Shown: positions 1 through 7,892, counted from the stretch's first letter. The stretch: 15,220 bases of DNA from Bacteroides sp. UBA1317 (GCA_002307035.1 DBTL01000137.1:65961-81180), one strand, 5' to 3'. Program-made: numbers and translations. The notes: a model not told the origin generated them from the sequence alone.

Positions 1-39
1 GTGTTTTTCATAGTATTAGATTTAAGGTTAACAAAGGTT

Positions 40-65
40 GGAGTCAGGCGTGACTCCTTTTTTTT
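40..65 (+). terminator. Rho-independent terminator of a gene left of the window
   Basis: A perfect 7-bp stem, GGAGTCA (40-46) pairing with TGACTCC (51-57) around a 4-nt GGCG loop, is followed directly by eight T residues (58-65). The T tract lies on the plus-strand 3' side, so the terminator serves a plus-strand transcript coming from outside the window. It meets the dprA operon tail to tail. No gene end could be identified in bases 1-39. Confidence 0.85.
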
Positions 66-70
66 GCCCC

Positions 71-1186
71 TTACCCAAGTAGTTGATACATACCTCCTGC
101 CAGCACACGCACAACGCCTTTCATTTCAAGTTCAAACAAAAGAGTATTTATCTTGTGCACCGGAATATTAGTAGCTACCACCAAAGTATTTATTTGCTGA
201 TCTCCCTTCTCTAAGATAGAGACAATCGCTTGCTCTTCATCACTCAGATCAGGAAAAAGAACTCGTTGAACACCTTCGCTCTTCTTTGATTGCGACTCTG
301 CGTCCCAACACATCGCACGCACAAAATCTTCAGCCGACTGAATGAGCGTTGCTTTATTATCTCGAATCAACTGATTGCACCCTTTCGAATACTCATCGTT
401 CACCCGGCCGGGAAAAGCAAAACAATCCCGGTGATAACTTTCCGCAATATCCGCAGTAATAAGTGATCCACCTTTTACCGCAGATTCCACCACAATAGTA
501 GCATCAGAAATACCTGCCACAATACGGTTGCGACTCACAAAATTATGCTTATCAGGATTCGTTTCCGTGAGAAACTCCGTAAGTAATCCACCATTGGCTA
601 ACATATCAACCGCTGTTTTTCTGTGCACGGAAGGGTAAATGCGGTCGAGCCCATGAGCTAAAACACCTACAGTAGGCATATTATTCGCCAAGGCCGCCCG
701 ATGTGCATGAATATCAATACCATAAGCCAAACCGCTCACAACAAGTACGTCCGGCACCAGCTCTCTCAACTCGTTAAGGAAACGAAGGCAAATCTGCTTC
801 CCATAATCAGTAGCATTTCGGGTACCTACCATGTTTATCGTCCGCAAAGCATTGAGTTCCGCACTTCCCCTATAAAAAAGAACAATGGGAGCATCATCAC
901 ACTCACGCATACGAGCGGGGTATGTTTCCTCATTAATCGTTAGGCACTGAATATGATTCTTAACTACGAATTCATATTCTTTCTCCGCACGTTGCAAGGC
1001 CTCCGGACAATCCAAGGCTTCAACAACACGCATGGTAGCCCCTTTCATTAATTGTGGTAGTTCCGCCCGTCGTTTAAAAACACTAACGGCGTCTCCTACA
1101 GCATTGATAAGGTTTCGGCCCCATATCGGACCAATACCCGGTACTTGCGTCAGTGCTATGCTATAAATATATTCATCATCACTCAT
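71..1186 (-). CDS. dprA: DNA-processing protein DprA
   Basis: DprA binds incoming single-stranded DNA in the cytoplasm and loads RecA during natural transformation. The family is also widely kept in bacteria not known to be competent. The 371-residue product has the usual layout: an N-terminal helix-hairpin-helix region (about 1-70, with VPGIGP near 15-20), a Rossmann-like DprA core (about 80-290) and a C-terminal winged-helix (DML1-like) domain (about 310-371). Core motifs visible are GTRNATDYG at 121-129, SGLAYGID at 151-158 and FVSRNRIVAG at 216-225. The open frame runs upstream to 1255, but that extension lies inside the thioesterase gene. The ATG at 1184-1186 overlaps the thioesterase TGA as ATGA, which fits translational coupling and gives a normal N-terminus. 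It is the last gene of a three-gene minus-strand operon. Nothing in it looks degraded. Confidence 0.96.
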   Translation of the reverse strand: MSDDEYIYSIALTQVPGIGPIWGRNLINAVGDAVSVFKRRAELPQLMKGATMRVVEALDCPEALQRAEKEYEFVVKNHIQCLTINEETYPARMRECDDAPIVLFYRGSAELNALRTINMVGTRNATDYGKQICLRFLNELRELVPDVLVVSGLAYGIDIHAHRAALANNMPTVGVLAHGLDRIYPSVHRKTAVDMLANGGLLTEFLTETNPDKHNFVSRNRIVAGISDATIVVESAVKGGSLITADIAESYHRDCFAFPGRVNDEYSKGCNQLIRDNKATLIQSAEDFVRAMCWDAESQSKKSEGVQRVLFPDLSDEEQAIVSILEKGDQQINTLVVATNIPVHKINTLLFELEMKGVVRVLAGGMYQLLG

Positions 1187-1590
1187 TGCGCCAGATATGA
1201 AGTAAAGACACGATCGAAAAGTTCGCTCTGAGTAAGACGCCCGTTGACCAGGCATACCGTTTCTACAGCGGCTTTAACCACCACCTTACTATCGCTCTTC
1301 CGAAAAACATCCTGATAAAACACATACTTAATACCCTCCTTTTTGAGGTAGAGTTTGGAGATAAACTCGTCTCCACTCTTTAGGGGAGTTTTAAATGAGA
1401 TGTTGATACGCGCCACCACCGGGTCAACTCCTTGCTCGTGCAAGACGGCAAAGCTTACACCTATTGAAGTAAGAAATTCATGGCGCGTATGCTCCAGATA
1501 ATGCTGATAATTAGCATTATTGACTATCCCCTGCAAGTCGCATTCATAATCACGCACTTTCAGGGTTAATTCATAAATGTATTTATCCAT
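1183..1590 (-). CDS. YbgC/FadM-type acyl-CoA thioesterase (4HBT hotdog fold)
   Basis: This 135-residue single-domain hotdog protein belongs to the 4-hydroxybenzoyl-CoA thioesterase-like family, which hydrolyses acyl-CoA or acyl-ACP thioesters in the cytoplasm. The family signature is visible near the N-terminus: a catalytic-type Asp (D18 in the stretch DLQGIVNNANY) followed by NYxxYLExxR (27-36). The length is typical. The gene lies 15 bp after the U32 gene and overlaps dprA by 4 bp, so all three are probably co-transcribed. The substrate cannot be read from the sequence. It is a different protein from the thioesterase inside the polyene cluster at 12618 and is best regarded as the housekeeping copy, because it sits in the dprA operon. 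Confidence 0.88.
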   Translation of the reverse strand: MDKYIYELTLKVRDYECDLQGIVNNANYQHYLEHTRHEFLTSIGVSFAVLHEQGVDPVVARINISFKTPLKSGDEFISKLYLKKEGIKYVFYQDVFRKSDSKVVVKAAVETVCLVNGRLTQSELFDRVFTSYLAQ

Positions 1591-1605
1591 GATATATGAG
1601 ATCTA

Positions 1606-2880
1606 TTATAATGTATTCCTTTTCTTTTTGGCAGCTTTCAGTTCCTCAGTAGAAACCAGTTTGAATAACTTATCGCTGGGACGAATCTTATCGGCAAGCT
1701 TGAATGAAAAGTGTTCGCCCTGTTTTACTACGTCCACAGGTTTCAAATCGACACGGGCTTCCTCCAGCGTAGTAAACACAGCACCAGTAGTAGGACCGGT
1801 TATCAGCAACTTATCACCTACCTTCACATCGGTAGCTTCCACAAGAAACTCCGCCACGCCAATATTACTGAAATAACGGATTCCTTTGCCCACGTACACT
1901 TTCTTTTCGGTAGCTTCCGAACCGTAATTCTTACTCCACTCGCCCAAGCGCTGTCCCATGTAATATCCATCCCAGAAACCACGGTTAAAGACAGTCTTCA
2001 GTCGCTCGTCCCATGCGGCAATTTTCTCATCAGTGAAGGTATCATCCAAACAAGCCGCAACAGCCTCTTTGTAGCACTTCACCACCGTACGTACATATTC
2101 CGGCCCGCGAGCACGTCCTTCTATCTTAAACACCCGCACTCCTGCATCCATCATCTTGTTCATGAAATGAATGGTTTTCAAATCTTTAGGCGACATGATG
2201 TACTGATTGTCAACGTCCAACTCCACACCCGTGTCCTTATCACGCACGGTGTATGCACGTCGGCATGCCTGCGTACAGGCACCTCGATTCGCGGAACTAT
2301 TCATCTCGTGCAGAGATAGATAACATTTGCCCGACACCGCCATACAAAGCGCCCCGTGGCAAAACATCTCAATACGAATCAGTTCGCCATTTGGCCCACA
2401 GATATTCTCTTCTTTTATCTGTTGATAGATTTCCGCCACCTGATCGAGACTAAGCTCACGAGCAAGTACTACCACGTCAGCGAAGAGTGCATAGAACTTC
2501 AAAGCCTCCACATTCGAGATGTTCAACTGAGTAGAGAGATGCACCTCCTGTCCTATCGTACGGGCATAGTTCATCACAGCCACATCTGCAGCAATCACAG
2601 CCGAAATGCCGGCTTCTTTAGCCGCATCAACAATGGTACGCATCAACGTCAAGTCATTATCATAGATAATTGTGTTGACAGTGAGGTAACTCTTCATTCC
2701 ATGTTCATCGCATGTTTTGGCTATCTCACGCAAGTCTTCTACGGTAAACGTATTCGATGAGCGCGAACGCATATTCAGATTTTCAATACCAAAGTAGATT
2801 GAGTCTGCTCCTGCCTGAATAGCAGCGGCAAGAGACTCCCGCGAACCGACAGGAGCCATTATTTCGAAGTCTTTTATCAT
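1606..2880 (-). CDS. trhP: U32-family peptidase-like tRNA hydroxylation protein (TrhP/YegQ type)
   Basis: Members of peptidase family U32 were first described as collagenase-like proteases. YegQ-type members are now known as TrhP, which takes part in prephenate-dependent 5-hydroxyuridine formation at the tRNA wobble position. The U32 signature is clear at about 171-189 (EMFCHGALCMAVSGKCYLS). Cysteines at 174, 179, 186, 202 and 206 could bind an iron-sulfur cluster. A barrel-like N-terminal domain (about 1-280, beginning IMAPVGSRESL) is followed by the C-terminal U32 domain (about 330-410). The 424-residue length is nearer to YegQ than to the longer RlhA or the shorter UbiU/UbiV. The start at 2878-2880 gives the expected N-terminus. 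The neighbour dusB also modifies tRNA, which supports this role. The exact subfamily is an inference; a protease annotation would be the older name. Confidence 0.85.
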   Translation of the reverse strand: MIKDFEIMAPVGSRESLAAAIQAGADSIYFGIENLNMRSRSSNTFTVEDLREIAKTCDEHGMKSYLTVNTIIYDNDLTLMRTIVDAAKEAGISAVIAADVAVMNYARTIGQEVHLSTQLNISNVEALKFYALFADVVVLARELSLDQVAEIYQQIKEENICGPNGELIRIEMFCHGALCMAVSGKCYLSLHEMNSSANRGACTQACRRAYTVRDKDTGVELDVDNQYIMSPKDLKTIHFMNKMMDAGVRVFKIEGRARGPEYVRTVVKCYKEAVAACLDDTFTDEKIAAWDERLKTVFNRGFWDGYYMGQRLGEWSKNYGSEATEKKVYVGKGIRYFSNIGVAEFLVEATDVKVGDKLLITGPTTGAVFTTLEEARVDLKPVDVVKQGEHFSFKLADKIRPSDKLFKLVSTEELKAAKKKRNTL

Positions 2881-2989
2881 TTTGAATAATTAATTAAATA
2901 CCGGTTCTGAAGTTTTTAACACCTACCGCTACCTCCCTGGATAAAGGGCAAAGCAGCATCTGCTGCTCAAAACTTAGAACTTAACTGCG

Positions 2990-2997
2990 CAAAGGTA
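2990..2997 (-). promoter_or_regulatory. -7 box for the trhP-thioesterase-dprA operon
   Basis: Read on the minus strand this is TACCTTTG, a perfect match to the Bacteroidetes -7 consensus TAnnTTTG, about 110 bp upstream of the trhP start. No convincing -33 TTG was found at the usual distance, so the call rests on the -7 box and on its position in the divergent intergenic region. Confidence 0.5.
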
Positions 2998-3009
2998 GGC
3001 TTTTTTCCG

Positions 3010-3017
3010 TATTTTTG
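3010..3017 (+). promoter_or_regulatory. -7 box for dusB
   Basis: TATTTTTG matches the Bacteroidetes -7 consensus TAnnTTTG and lies 21 bp before the dusB ATG, implying a very short leader. It is only about 13 bp from the opposing -7 box at 2990-2997, so the two polymerases would compete for the same DNA. The -33 element is weak or absent. Confidence 0.5.
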
Positions 3018-3038
3018 TAACCTAAACAACTGTAGATT

Positions 3039-4043
3039 ATGAAAATAGGAAACATAGAATTAGGCAATCAACCTGTATTTCTCGCACCAATGGAGGACGT
3101 GACCGACCCGGCCTTCCGCTTAATGTGCAAGAAATTCGGTGCCGACATGGTATATACCGAGTTTATCTCGAGCGATGCGCTGATACGTTACGTGAACAAA
3201 ACAACCGAAAAACTCACCATTTGTGACGAAGAACGCCCCGTTGCCATTCAGATATATGGAAGAGAAACCGATGCAATGGTAGATGCTGCCCGCATCGTGG
3301 AAGAGGCCAATCCAAACATTCTCGACATCAATTTTGGCTGTCCGGTAAAGAAGGTAGCAGGTAAAGGAGCCGGTTCAGGTATGTTGCAGAACGTGCCAAA
3401 GATGTTGGAAATAACACGTGCCGTTGTTGAAGCCGTAAAAATCCCCGTCACGGTTAAGACCCGCCTTGGCTGGGATGCAGATAATAAGATTATAGTAGAA
3501 CTAGCCGAGCAACTACAAGACTGTGGCATTGCTGCGCTAAGCATCCACGGACGCACTCGTGCCCAGATGTATACAGGCGAAGCGGACTGGAATCTGATAG
3601 GTGAGGTGAAAAACAATCCCCGCATGCACATTCCCATCATTGGCAATGGCGATGTAACATCCCCCCAACGTGTAAAGGAGTGTTTCGACCGCTACGGAGT
3701 AGATGCCGTAATGATCGGTCGTGGAAGCATCGGTCGCCCATGGATATTTAAAGAGGTGAAACACTACCTAGAGACAGGCGAAGAGCTCCCAGCCCTCTCC
3801 TTTGAGTGGAAGATGCAAGTGATCCGCGAAGAAGTACTGAGCAGTGTTGCTCGATTGGACGAGCGACGAGGCATCGTTCACATCCGTCGCCATTTGGCCG
3901 CTACTCCTTTATTTAAGGGCATTCCCAATTTCCGCGAAACACGTATTGCGATGCTTCGCACCGAATCAGTAAAGGAACTATTTGAGATATTCGAAACCAT
4001 AACTCCGCCGGAAACGGAATTAGGCAACGTGCTACCGCAATAA
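3039..4043 (+). CDS. dusB: tRNA-dihydrouridine synthase DusB
   Basis: Dus enzymes are FMN-dependent and use NADPH to reduce specific uridines of tRNA to dihydrouridine. The 334-residue protein begins with the typical flavin-binding barrel strand (FLAPMEDVTDPAFR, 14-27). The catalytic cysteine C101 lies in DINFGCPVKKVAGKGAG, and the family motif VKTRLGWD is at 139-146. IHGRTRAQMYTGEADW and IGNGDV (phosphate-binding region) follow, with a helical C-terminal tRNA-binding domain from about 245. The LNFGCP-type motif and the closing KGIPNFRE region fit the DusB/NifR3 subgroup. The gene stands alone on the plus strand, divergent from trhP. No strong terminator was seen after it. Confidence 0.95.
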   Translation: MKIGNIELGNQPVFLAPMEDVTDPAFRLMCKKFGADMVYTEFISSDALIRYVNKTTEKLTICDEERPVAIQIYGRETDAMVDAARIVEEANPNILDINFGCPVKKVAGKGAGSGMLQNVPKMLEITRAVVEAVKIPVTVKTRLGWDADNKIIVELAEQLQDCGIAALSIHGRTRAQMYTGEADWNLIGEVKNNPRMHIPIIGNGDVTSPQRVKECFDRYGVDAVMIGRGSIGRPWIFKEVKHYLETGEELPALSFEWKMQVIREEVLSSVARLDERRGIVHIRRHLAATPLFKGIPNFRETRIAMLRTESVKELFEIFETITPPETELGNVLPQ

Positions 4044-4212
4044 AAAACGGCTAAAAGACTTGCTAAAGGAAAATGAATAAGATGTACAATAATAAATATA
4101 TGACAATAAAACGTAAGTTTATAAACGTTCATGACATAATTGAGAGATACAAAGCATTAATCACGTATATTATTCATTACAATATAGATATAAGCAGAGA
4201 CAAATCGGCCTT

Positions 4213-4276
4213 TTGAGCAAAGTAACTTCGGACGATTGAACAAAGCTACCAAGAAACATTCCAGCTACTTTTGTTC
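4213..4276. promoter_or_regulatory. Repeated TTGA(G/A)CAAAG motifs, possible AraC-type operator
   Basis: TTGAGCAAAG (4213-4222) and TTGAACAAAG (4236-4245) are direct repeats differing by one base, with starts 23 bp apart, about two helical turns. A third, inverted and looser copy (TTTTGTTCCAA, about 4269-4279) overlaps the -7 box of the SDR gene. AraC-family proteins often bind two direct repeats about two turns apart, so this may be the site for the regulator at 5300. That link is inference. Confidence 0.35.
4266..4273 (+). promoter_or_regulatory. -7 box for the SDR-AraC unit
   Basis: TACTTTTG is a perfect TAnnTTTG match 26 bp before the SDR ATG. No TTG was found at the preferred -33 distance; the nearest is about 27 bp upstream and lies within the repeat motif. 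A weak -33 would fit a promoter that needs an activator. Confidence 0.5.
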
Positions 4277-4299
4277 CAACAAAATTAAAATTAATAAAA

Positions 4300-5295
4300 A
4301 TGGAACAGAACAATTATCAAGGAGCGTTGCAGAGACCGATAGGCTCTGGATTTAACGCCACATCAACAGCCAGTGATGTAATCAAAGGCATTGATCTTAC
4401 CGGGAAAATAGCAATCGTAACAGGTGGCAACACAGGCATCGGGCTGGAAACAACCAAAACGCTTGCGGCGGCAGGAGCGACAGTAATCGTTCCCGCAAGA
4501 GATATAGAAAAGGCAAAGAAGAACCTGCAAGATACAATCAATGTAGAATTGGAAACAATGGACTTAATGAATATTGATTCTATTGATGCGTTTGCAAGAA
4601 AATTCTTAGCATCAGGTAGACCACTTCATTTATTGGTCAACAATGCGGGTATTATGTGGGTTCCGCTACGTAGAGACAGTCGTGGTATTGAATCACAATT
4701 ATCGACAAATTACTTAGCACAGTTTCAGCTTACGGCTAGACTATGGCCCGCGCTTAAAAAGGCCAATGGTGCAAGAGTTATTAATGTATCCTCGCAAGGG
4801 CATCAGTTCGCACCATTCGATTTTGACGACCCCAACTTTAGGAATAGGGAATATGCAACTTTACAAGGTTACGGGCAATCAAAAACTGCGGTCAATTTGT
4901 TTTCACTTGAATTAGACAATCGAGGCAAAACATTCAATGTAAGAACGTATGCTGTACATCCGGGCTCTATAGGGGGAACGGAATTAGGAAGAGAGGCTCC
5001 TTTGGAGTTATTTCAACAAATGGGATTTTGCGATGCAGAAGGCAATATGTTGCCAGAAATAGCTATGTCATTGAAAACAATCCCACAAGGTGCAGCTACC
5101 ACAGTTTGGTGTGCCACCAGCCGTATGCTTAATACTATCGGAGGCGTATATTGTGAAGATGGAGATATTGCAGAATTAGTTACGGGATCATCCATATCCA
5201 ATGGTGTAAAAATGTATTCTTTAGACGAAGCCAATGCCAAACGATTGTGGAAATTGAGCGAAGAATTAACTGGTATATTGTTTGATATTTATTAA
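4300..5295 (+). CDS. Short-chain dehydrogenase/reductase, retinol-dehydrogenase/WWOX-like
   Basis: This is a 331-residue cytoplasmic NAD(P)-dependent oxidoreductase of the SDR superfamily. The cofactor motif TGGNTGIG is at 41-48, NNAG at 114-117, a catalytic Ser at 164/165 (INVSSQG), and the YxxxK pair Y191/K195 in GYGQSK. All active-site elements are therefore present. It is longer than classical FabG (about 245 residues), with about 30 extra residues at each end and a PDDFDDPNF-like insertion, as in the retinol dehydrogenase/WWOX-like group. The substrate is unknown. The start ATG at 4300 has its own promoter-like sequence. The AraC regulator begins 5 bp after the stop, so the two probably form one transcript. 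Its base and codon usage looks more AT-rich than that of dusB (judged by eye), suggesting separate acquisition. It is not related in detail to the FabG-like reductase at 7892. Confidence 0.88.
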   Translation: MEQNNYQGALQRPIGSGFNATSTASDVIKGIDLTGKIAIVTGGNTGIGLETTKTLAAAGATVIVPARDIEKAKKNLQDTINVELETMDLMNIDSIDAFARKFLASGRPLHLLVNNAGIMWVPLRRDSRGIESQLSTNYLAQFQLTARLWPALKKANGARVINVSSQGHQFAPFDFDDPNFRNREYATLQGYGQSKTAVNLFSLELDNRGKTFNVRTYAVHPGSIGGTELGREAPLELFQQMGFCDAEGNMLPEIAMSLKTIPQGAATTVWCATSRMLNTIGGVYCEDGDIAELVTGSSISNGVKMYSLDEANAKRLWKLSEELTGILFDIY

Positions 5296-5299
5296 TTGT

Positions 5300-6142
5300 A
5301 TGAAACGTATGAAAATCGACATGGAATATAAAGCAAAATATATAACAGACGACATTAAACTTTCCTGTTTCGAGGACAAGTTTTTCAAATCGGATATCAT
5401 GTTCGACCACCATATGTTAATTTGGTTTATTTCTGGAGAAACCAAGATCGTACAAGCTGATACCACTTACCTTTTTAAGAAAGGTGATATTTTTTTGATT
5501 CCGAGAAATCAATTGGCTACGATTATTAATTATCCAAAAGACGGTCAACCGCACAAAACGGTGGTGATGCACTTGTCCACAGCGAGGCTAAGAGATTTTT
5601 ACGCAAATCTGGATGTAAAGCCTAAAGCTTTGTCGTCGCAAAAAATCCTTTGCTACAACAACCACCCTTTATTGGAAAGTTGTATTTCTTCATTGATTCC
5701 ATATTTTGAAATGAAGAATCTTCCCGAAAATATTGCTTCGCTGAAGATAACAGAAGCAATAAGTATTCTTAGGGCTATTGATAAAGGAATAGATGATGTT
5801 TTGTCAAACTTTGAAGAACCCGGTAAAATTGATTTAGTCAGTTATATGGAGAAAAACTTTATGTTCAACTTACCTTTGGAAAAATTCAGCTATTTGACGG
5901 GCCGTAGCCTTACAACTTTCAAACGAGATTTTGGTAAAGCGTTCGACACCACGCCACAAAGGTGGCTCACAAAAAAGCGGTTGGAGTTGGCTCACTACCA
6001 GTTTATTGAAAAGAAAAAGAAACCAATCGATGTTTGTTACGAAGTGGGATTTGAAAATCTATCACATTTTTCATATGCATTTAAAAAGCAGTTTGGCTAC
6101 ACTCCAACAGAATTAACGGGGCGGCAGAATACCAACCGCTAA
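5300..6142 (+). CDS. AraC-family transcriptional regulator
   Basis: This 280-residue protein has an N-terminal cupin-like sensing region (about 15-130; FKKGDIFLIPRNQ is the typical double-stranded beta-helix stretch) and a C-terminal AraC-type double helix-turn-helix. In the second half, FSYLTGRSLTTFKRDF matches the first recognition helix region, and VCYEVGFENLSHFSYAFKKQFGYTP matches the conserved second helix and linker. The frame is open from an ATG at 5282 inside the SDR gene. The ATG at 5300, just after the SDR stop, is the better start because it avoids the overlap; 5309 is also possible. It may control the upstream SDR. It could also affect the polyene operon that starts 232 bp downstream, but nothing in the sequence proves either. 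Confidence 0.9.
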   Translation: MKRMKIDMEYKAKYITDDIKLSCFEDKFFKSDIMFDHHMLIWFISGETKIVQADTTYLFKKGDIFLIPRNQLATIINYPKDGQPHKTVVMHLSTARLRDFYANLDVKPKALSSQKILCYNNHPLLESCISSLIPYFEMKNLPENIASLKITEAISILRAIDKGIDDVLSNFEEPGKIDLVSYMEKNFMFNLPLEKFSYLTGRSLTTFKRDFGKAFDTTPQRWLTKKRLELAHYQFIEKKKKPIDVCYEVGFENLSHFSYAFKKQFGYTPTELTGRQNTNR

Positions 6143-6325
6143 CATGCAACACAGAGCATTCGCTCATAGAGCAATTATGAACAAATATACACATACATAA
6201 TAAAGCATCAGAACTACATTCTAAATTACGTTCAATACCCGATCTACAAAGGCTATTAGCATTACAATACAATGAACAAAAAGAAGTTTCATCTATACAA
6301 ACAGCCAACATATAAATAAATTATC

Positions 6326-6333
6326 TATCTTTG
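6326..6333 (+). promoter_or_regulatory. -7 box for the polyene operon
   Basis: TATCTTTG is a perfect match to TAnnTTTG and lies 41 bp before the ammonia-lyase ATG. It is the only good candidate in the 232-bp gap after the AraC gene. The -33 element is not recognisable. All downstream genes to the window edge are packed closely enough to be read from here. Confidence 0.5.
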
Positions 6334-6374
6334 TGGAATAATTAAGTACACGAACGTTTCTAAAGAAGCAGTCA

Positions 6375-7892
6375 ATGATCACTAGTGAAACCATAAATTT
6401 AGAATCACTCTATAGGCTTTTGTTTGAAGAAGAAAAATTAATACTTTCCGACGAAAGTATGCAGAAAGTTGAAAAGAGTTTCAACTTCTTACAATCTTTT
6501 GTAAGCGACAAGATTATCTATGGCATTAACACGGGATTTGGGCCAATGGCACAATACCGAATTGAAGATAAACATCTGACAGAATTGCAATACAATATTA
6601 TAAGAAGCCATTCTACCGGAGCAGGGAAACCATTGCCTGAACTTTATGTAAAAGCATCCATGATTGCCAGACTCTATACTTTTCTTCAGGGAAAATCGGG
6701 AGTACACAAAGAATTAGTCTTACTTCTCACTGAATTTATCAACCACAATATCTGCCCGCTCGTTCCCGAACATGGAAGTGTAGGAGCCAGTGGTGATTTG
6801 GTTCAACTAGCCCACATCGCTCTTACTCTTATCGGCGAAGGAGAAGTGATATATCAGGGAGAAAGACGTGCAACTGTCGCTGTGCTAAAAGAAAACAACC
6901 TAAAGCCATTCTCTATGCACATCCGTGAAGGCTTGTCTGTAACCAATGGCACCTCAGTGATGACCGGCATTGGAATCGTTAATCTTATCTACGCACAAAA
7001 ACTACTTCATTGGTCCATTGCCGCTTCCGTTATGATGAATGAGATTGCCTCTTCGTATGACGACTTTATGTCTCAACCGTTGAATGATGCCAAACATCAC
7101 AAAGGGCAACAAGAGATAGCCAAAGCTATGAGAGAATGGGCCTCAGGCAGCAATTGTATGCGCCAAAGAGAGGCTGAATTATATAATCAGGAACCCCATC
7201 AAGAGAAAATCTTTAAACACAAAGTGCAGCCTTACTATTCGCTTCGCTGCACTCCACAGATACTTGGTCCGATATACGATGAGCTTAGTTCTGCCGAGAC
7301 TGTACTGATGAACGAAATAAATTCAGCTTGCGATAATCCTATTGTCGATCCGGAAACGCAAAACATCTACCACGGAGGAAACTTTCATGGAGATTACGTC
7401 TCCTTTGAGATGGATAAACTAAAAATAGCAATCACCAAACTAACGATGCTCAGCGAACGGCAGATTAACTACCTGTATCATGATCGCATCAACGGCATAC
7501 TTCCTCCTTTTCTAAACATGGGAGTATTAGGGTTAAACTACGGATTACAAGCGGCACAATTCACAGCTACTTCAACGACTGCCGAGTGTCAGACACTTTC
7601 AAACCCAATGTATGTACATAGCATCCCGAACAACAATGACAATCAAGACATTGTAAGTATGGGTACAAACTCGGCCTTACTAGCAAAAACAGTGATAGAA
7701 AACTCTTACCAGGTAATGGCCATTCTGTTCATGAGCATCGTACAAGCAGTAGATTGTCTCGAAATGAAACAGAACTTAAGTGAGCGCTCCAGAAAAGTAT
7801 ACGAGGAGATCCGTACGTTCTTCCCCGCATTCAAGGAAGATGCCGTGCTCTATCCTCAAATAGAGAAAACAATCAATTACTTAAAGAAATAA
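6375..7892 (+). CDS. Aromatic amino-acid ammonia-lyase (HAL/PAL/TAL family), probable polyene starter enzyme
   Basis: The enzyme would remove ammonia from an aromatic amino acid to give a cinnamate-type acid. The autocatalytic MIO cofactor triad Ala-Ser-Gly is at 138-140 (GSVGASGDL) and the catalytic Tyr49 lies in YGINTGFG. Later motifs NGTSVMTG, YSLRCTPQ, NSACDNP and GNFHGDY are intact, and 505 residues is normal for bacterial lyases. The substrate-selectivity pair aligns as Ser78-His79 (IIRSHSTG), the pair associated with histidine ammonia-lyases. From memory, however, the tyrosine ammonia-lyase of Flavobacterium johnsoniae has the same RSHS stretch and closely similar surroundings (NTGFGPMAQYRI, HSIPNNNDNQDIVSMGTN). 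With no other hut genes nearby and a polyene cluster following, tyrosine (giving 4-coumarate) is the likelier substrate. It is the first gene of the operon and overlaps the next start by 1 bp (TAATG). Confidence 0.92.
   Translation: MITSETINLESLYRLLFEEEKLILSDESMQKVEKSFNFLQSFVSDKIIYGINTGFGPMAQYRIEDKHLTELQYNIIRSHSTGAGKPLPELYVKASMIARLYTFLQGKSGVHKELVLLLTEFINHNICPLVPEHGSVGASGDLVQLAHIALTLIGEGEVIYQGERRATVAVLKENNLKPFSMHIREGLSVTNGTSVMTGIGIVNLIYAQKLLHWSIAASVMMNEIASSYDDFMSQPLNDAKHHKGQQEIAKAMREWASGSNCMRQREAELYNQEPHQEKIFKHKVQPYYSLRCTPQILGPIYDELSSAETVLMNEINSACDNPIVDPETQNIYHGGNFHGDYVSFEMDKLKIAITKLTMLSERQINYLYHDRINGILPPFLNMGVLGLNYGLQAAQFTATSTTAECQTLSNPMYVHSIPNNNDNQDIVSMGTNSALLAKTVIENSYQVMAILFMSIVQAVDCLEMKQNLSERSRKVYEEIRTFFPAFKEDAVLYPQIEKTINYLKK

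Noticed and set aside
701..943. Plus-strand open frame antisense to dprA
   Set aside because: It lies fully inside dprA on the opposite strand, has no recognisable domain and a low-complexity composition typical of shadow frames.
1711..2319. 202-codon plus-strand open frame opposite the U32 gene
   Set aside because: The U32 protein on the other strand is intact and carries its family signature. The antisense translation shows no known motif and is rich in His/Ser/Thr as expected of a shadow.
4241..4248. Minus-strand -7 box (TAGCTTTG) facing dusB
   Set aside because: No minus-strand gene lies downstream of it and it falls within the repeated motif assigned as a possible operator, so the match is probably incidental.
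6151..6162. GAGC-ATTC-GCTC hairpin after the AraC gene as a terminator
   Set aside because: The stem is only 4 bp and no T tract follows, so it is too weak to call.
6375..7892. Histidine utilisation (hutH) gene
   Set aside because: No hutU, hutI or formiminotransferase neighbours are present. The gene is coupled to a polyene cluster and resembles flavobacterial tyrosine lyase more than HutH, although the Ser-His pair is histidase-like.
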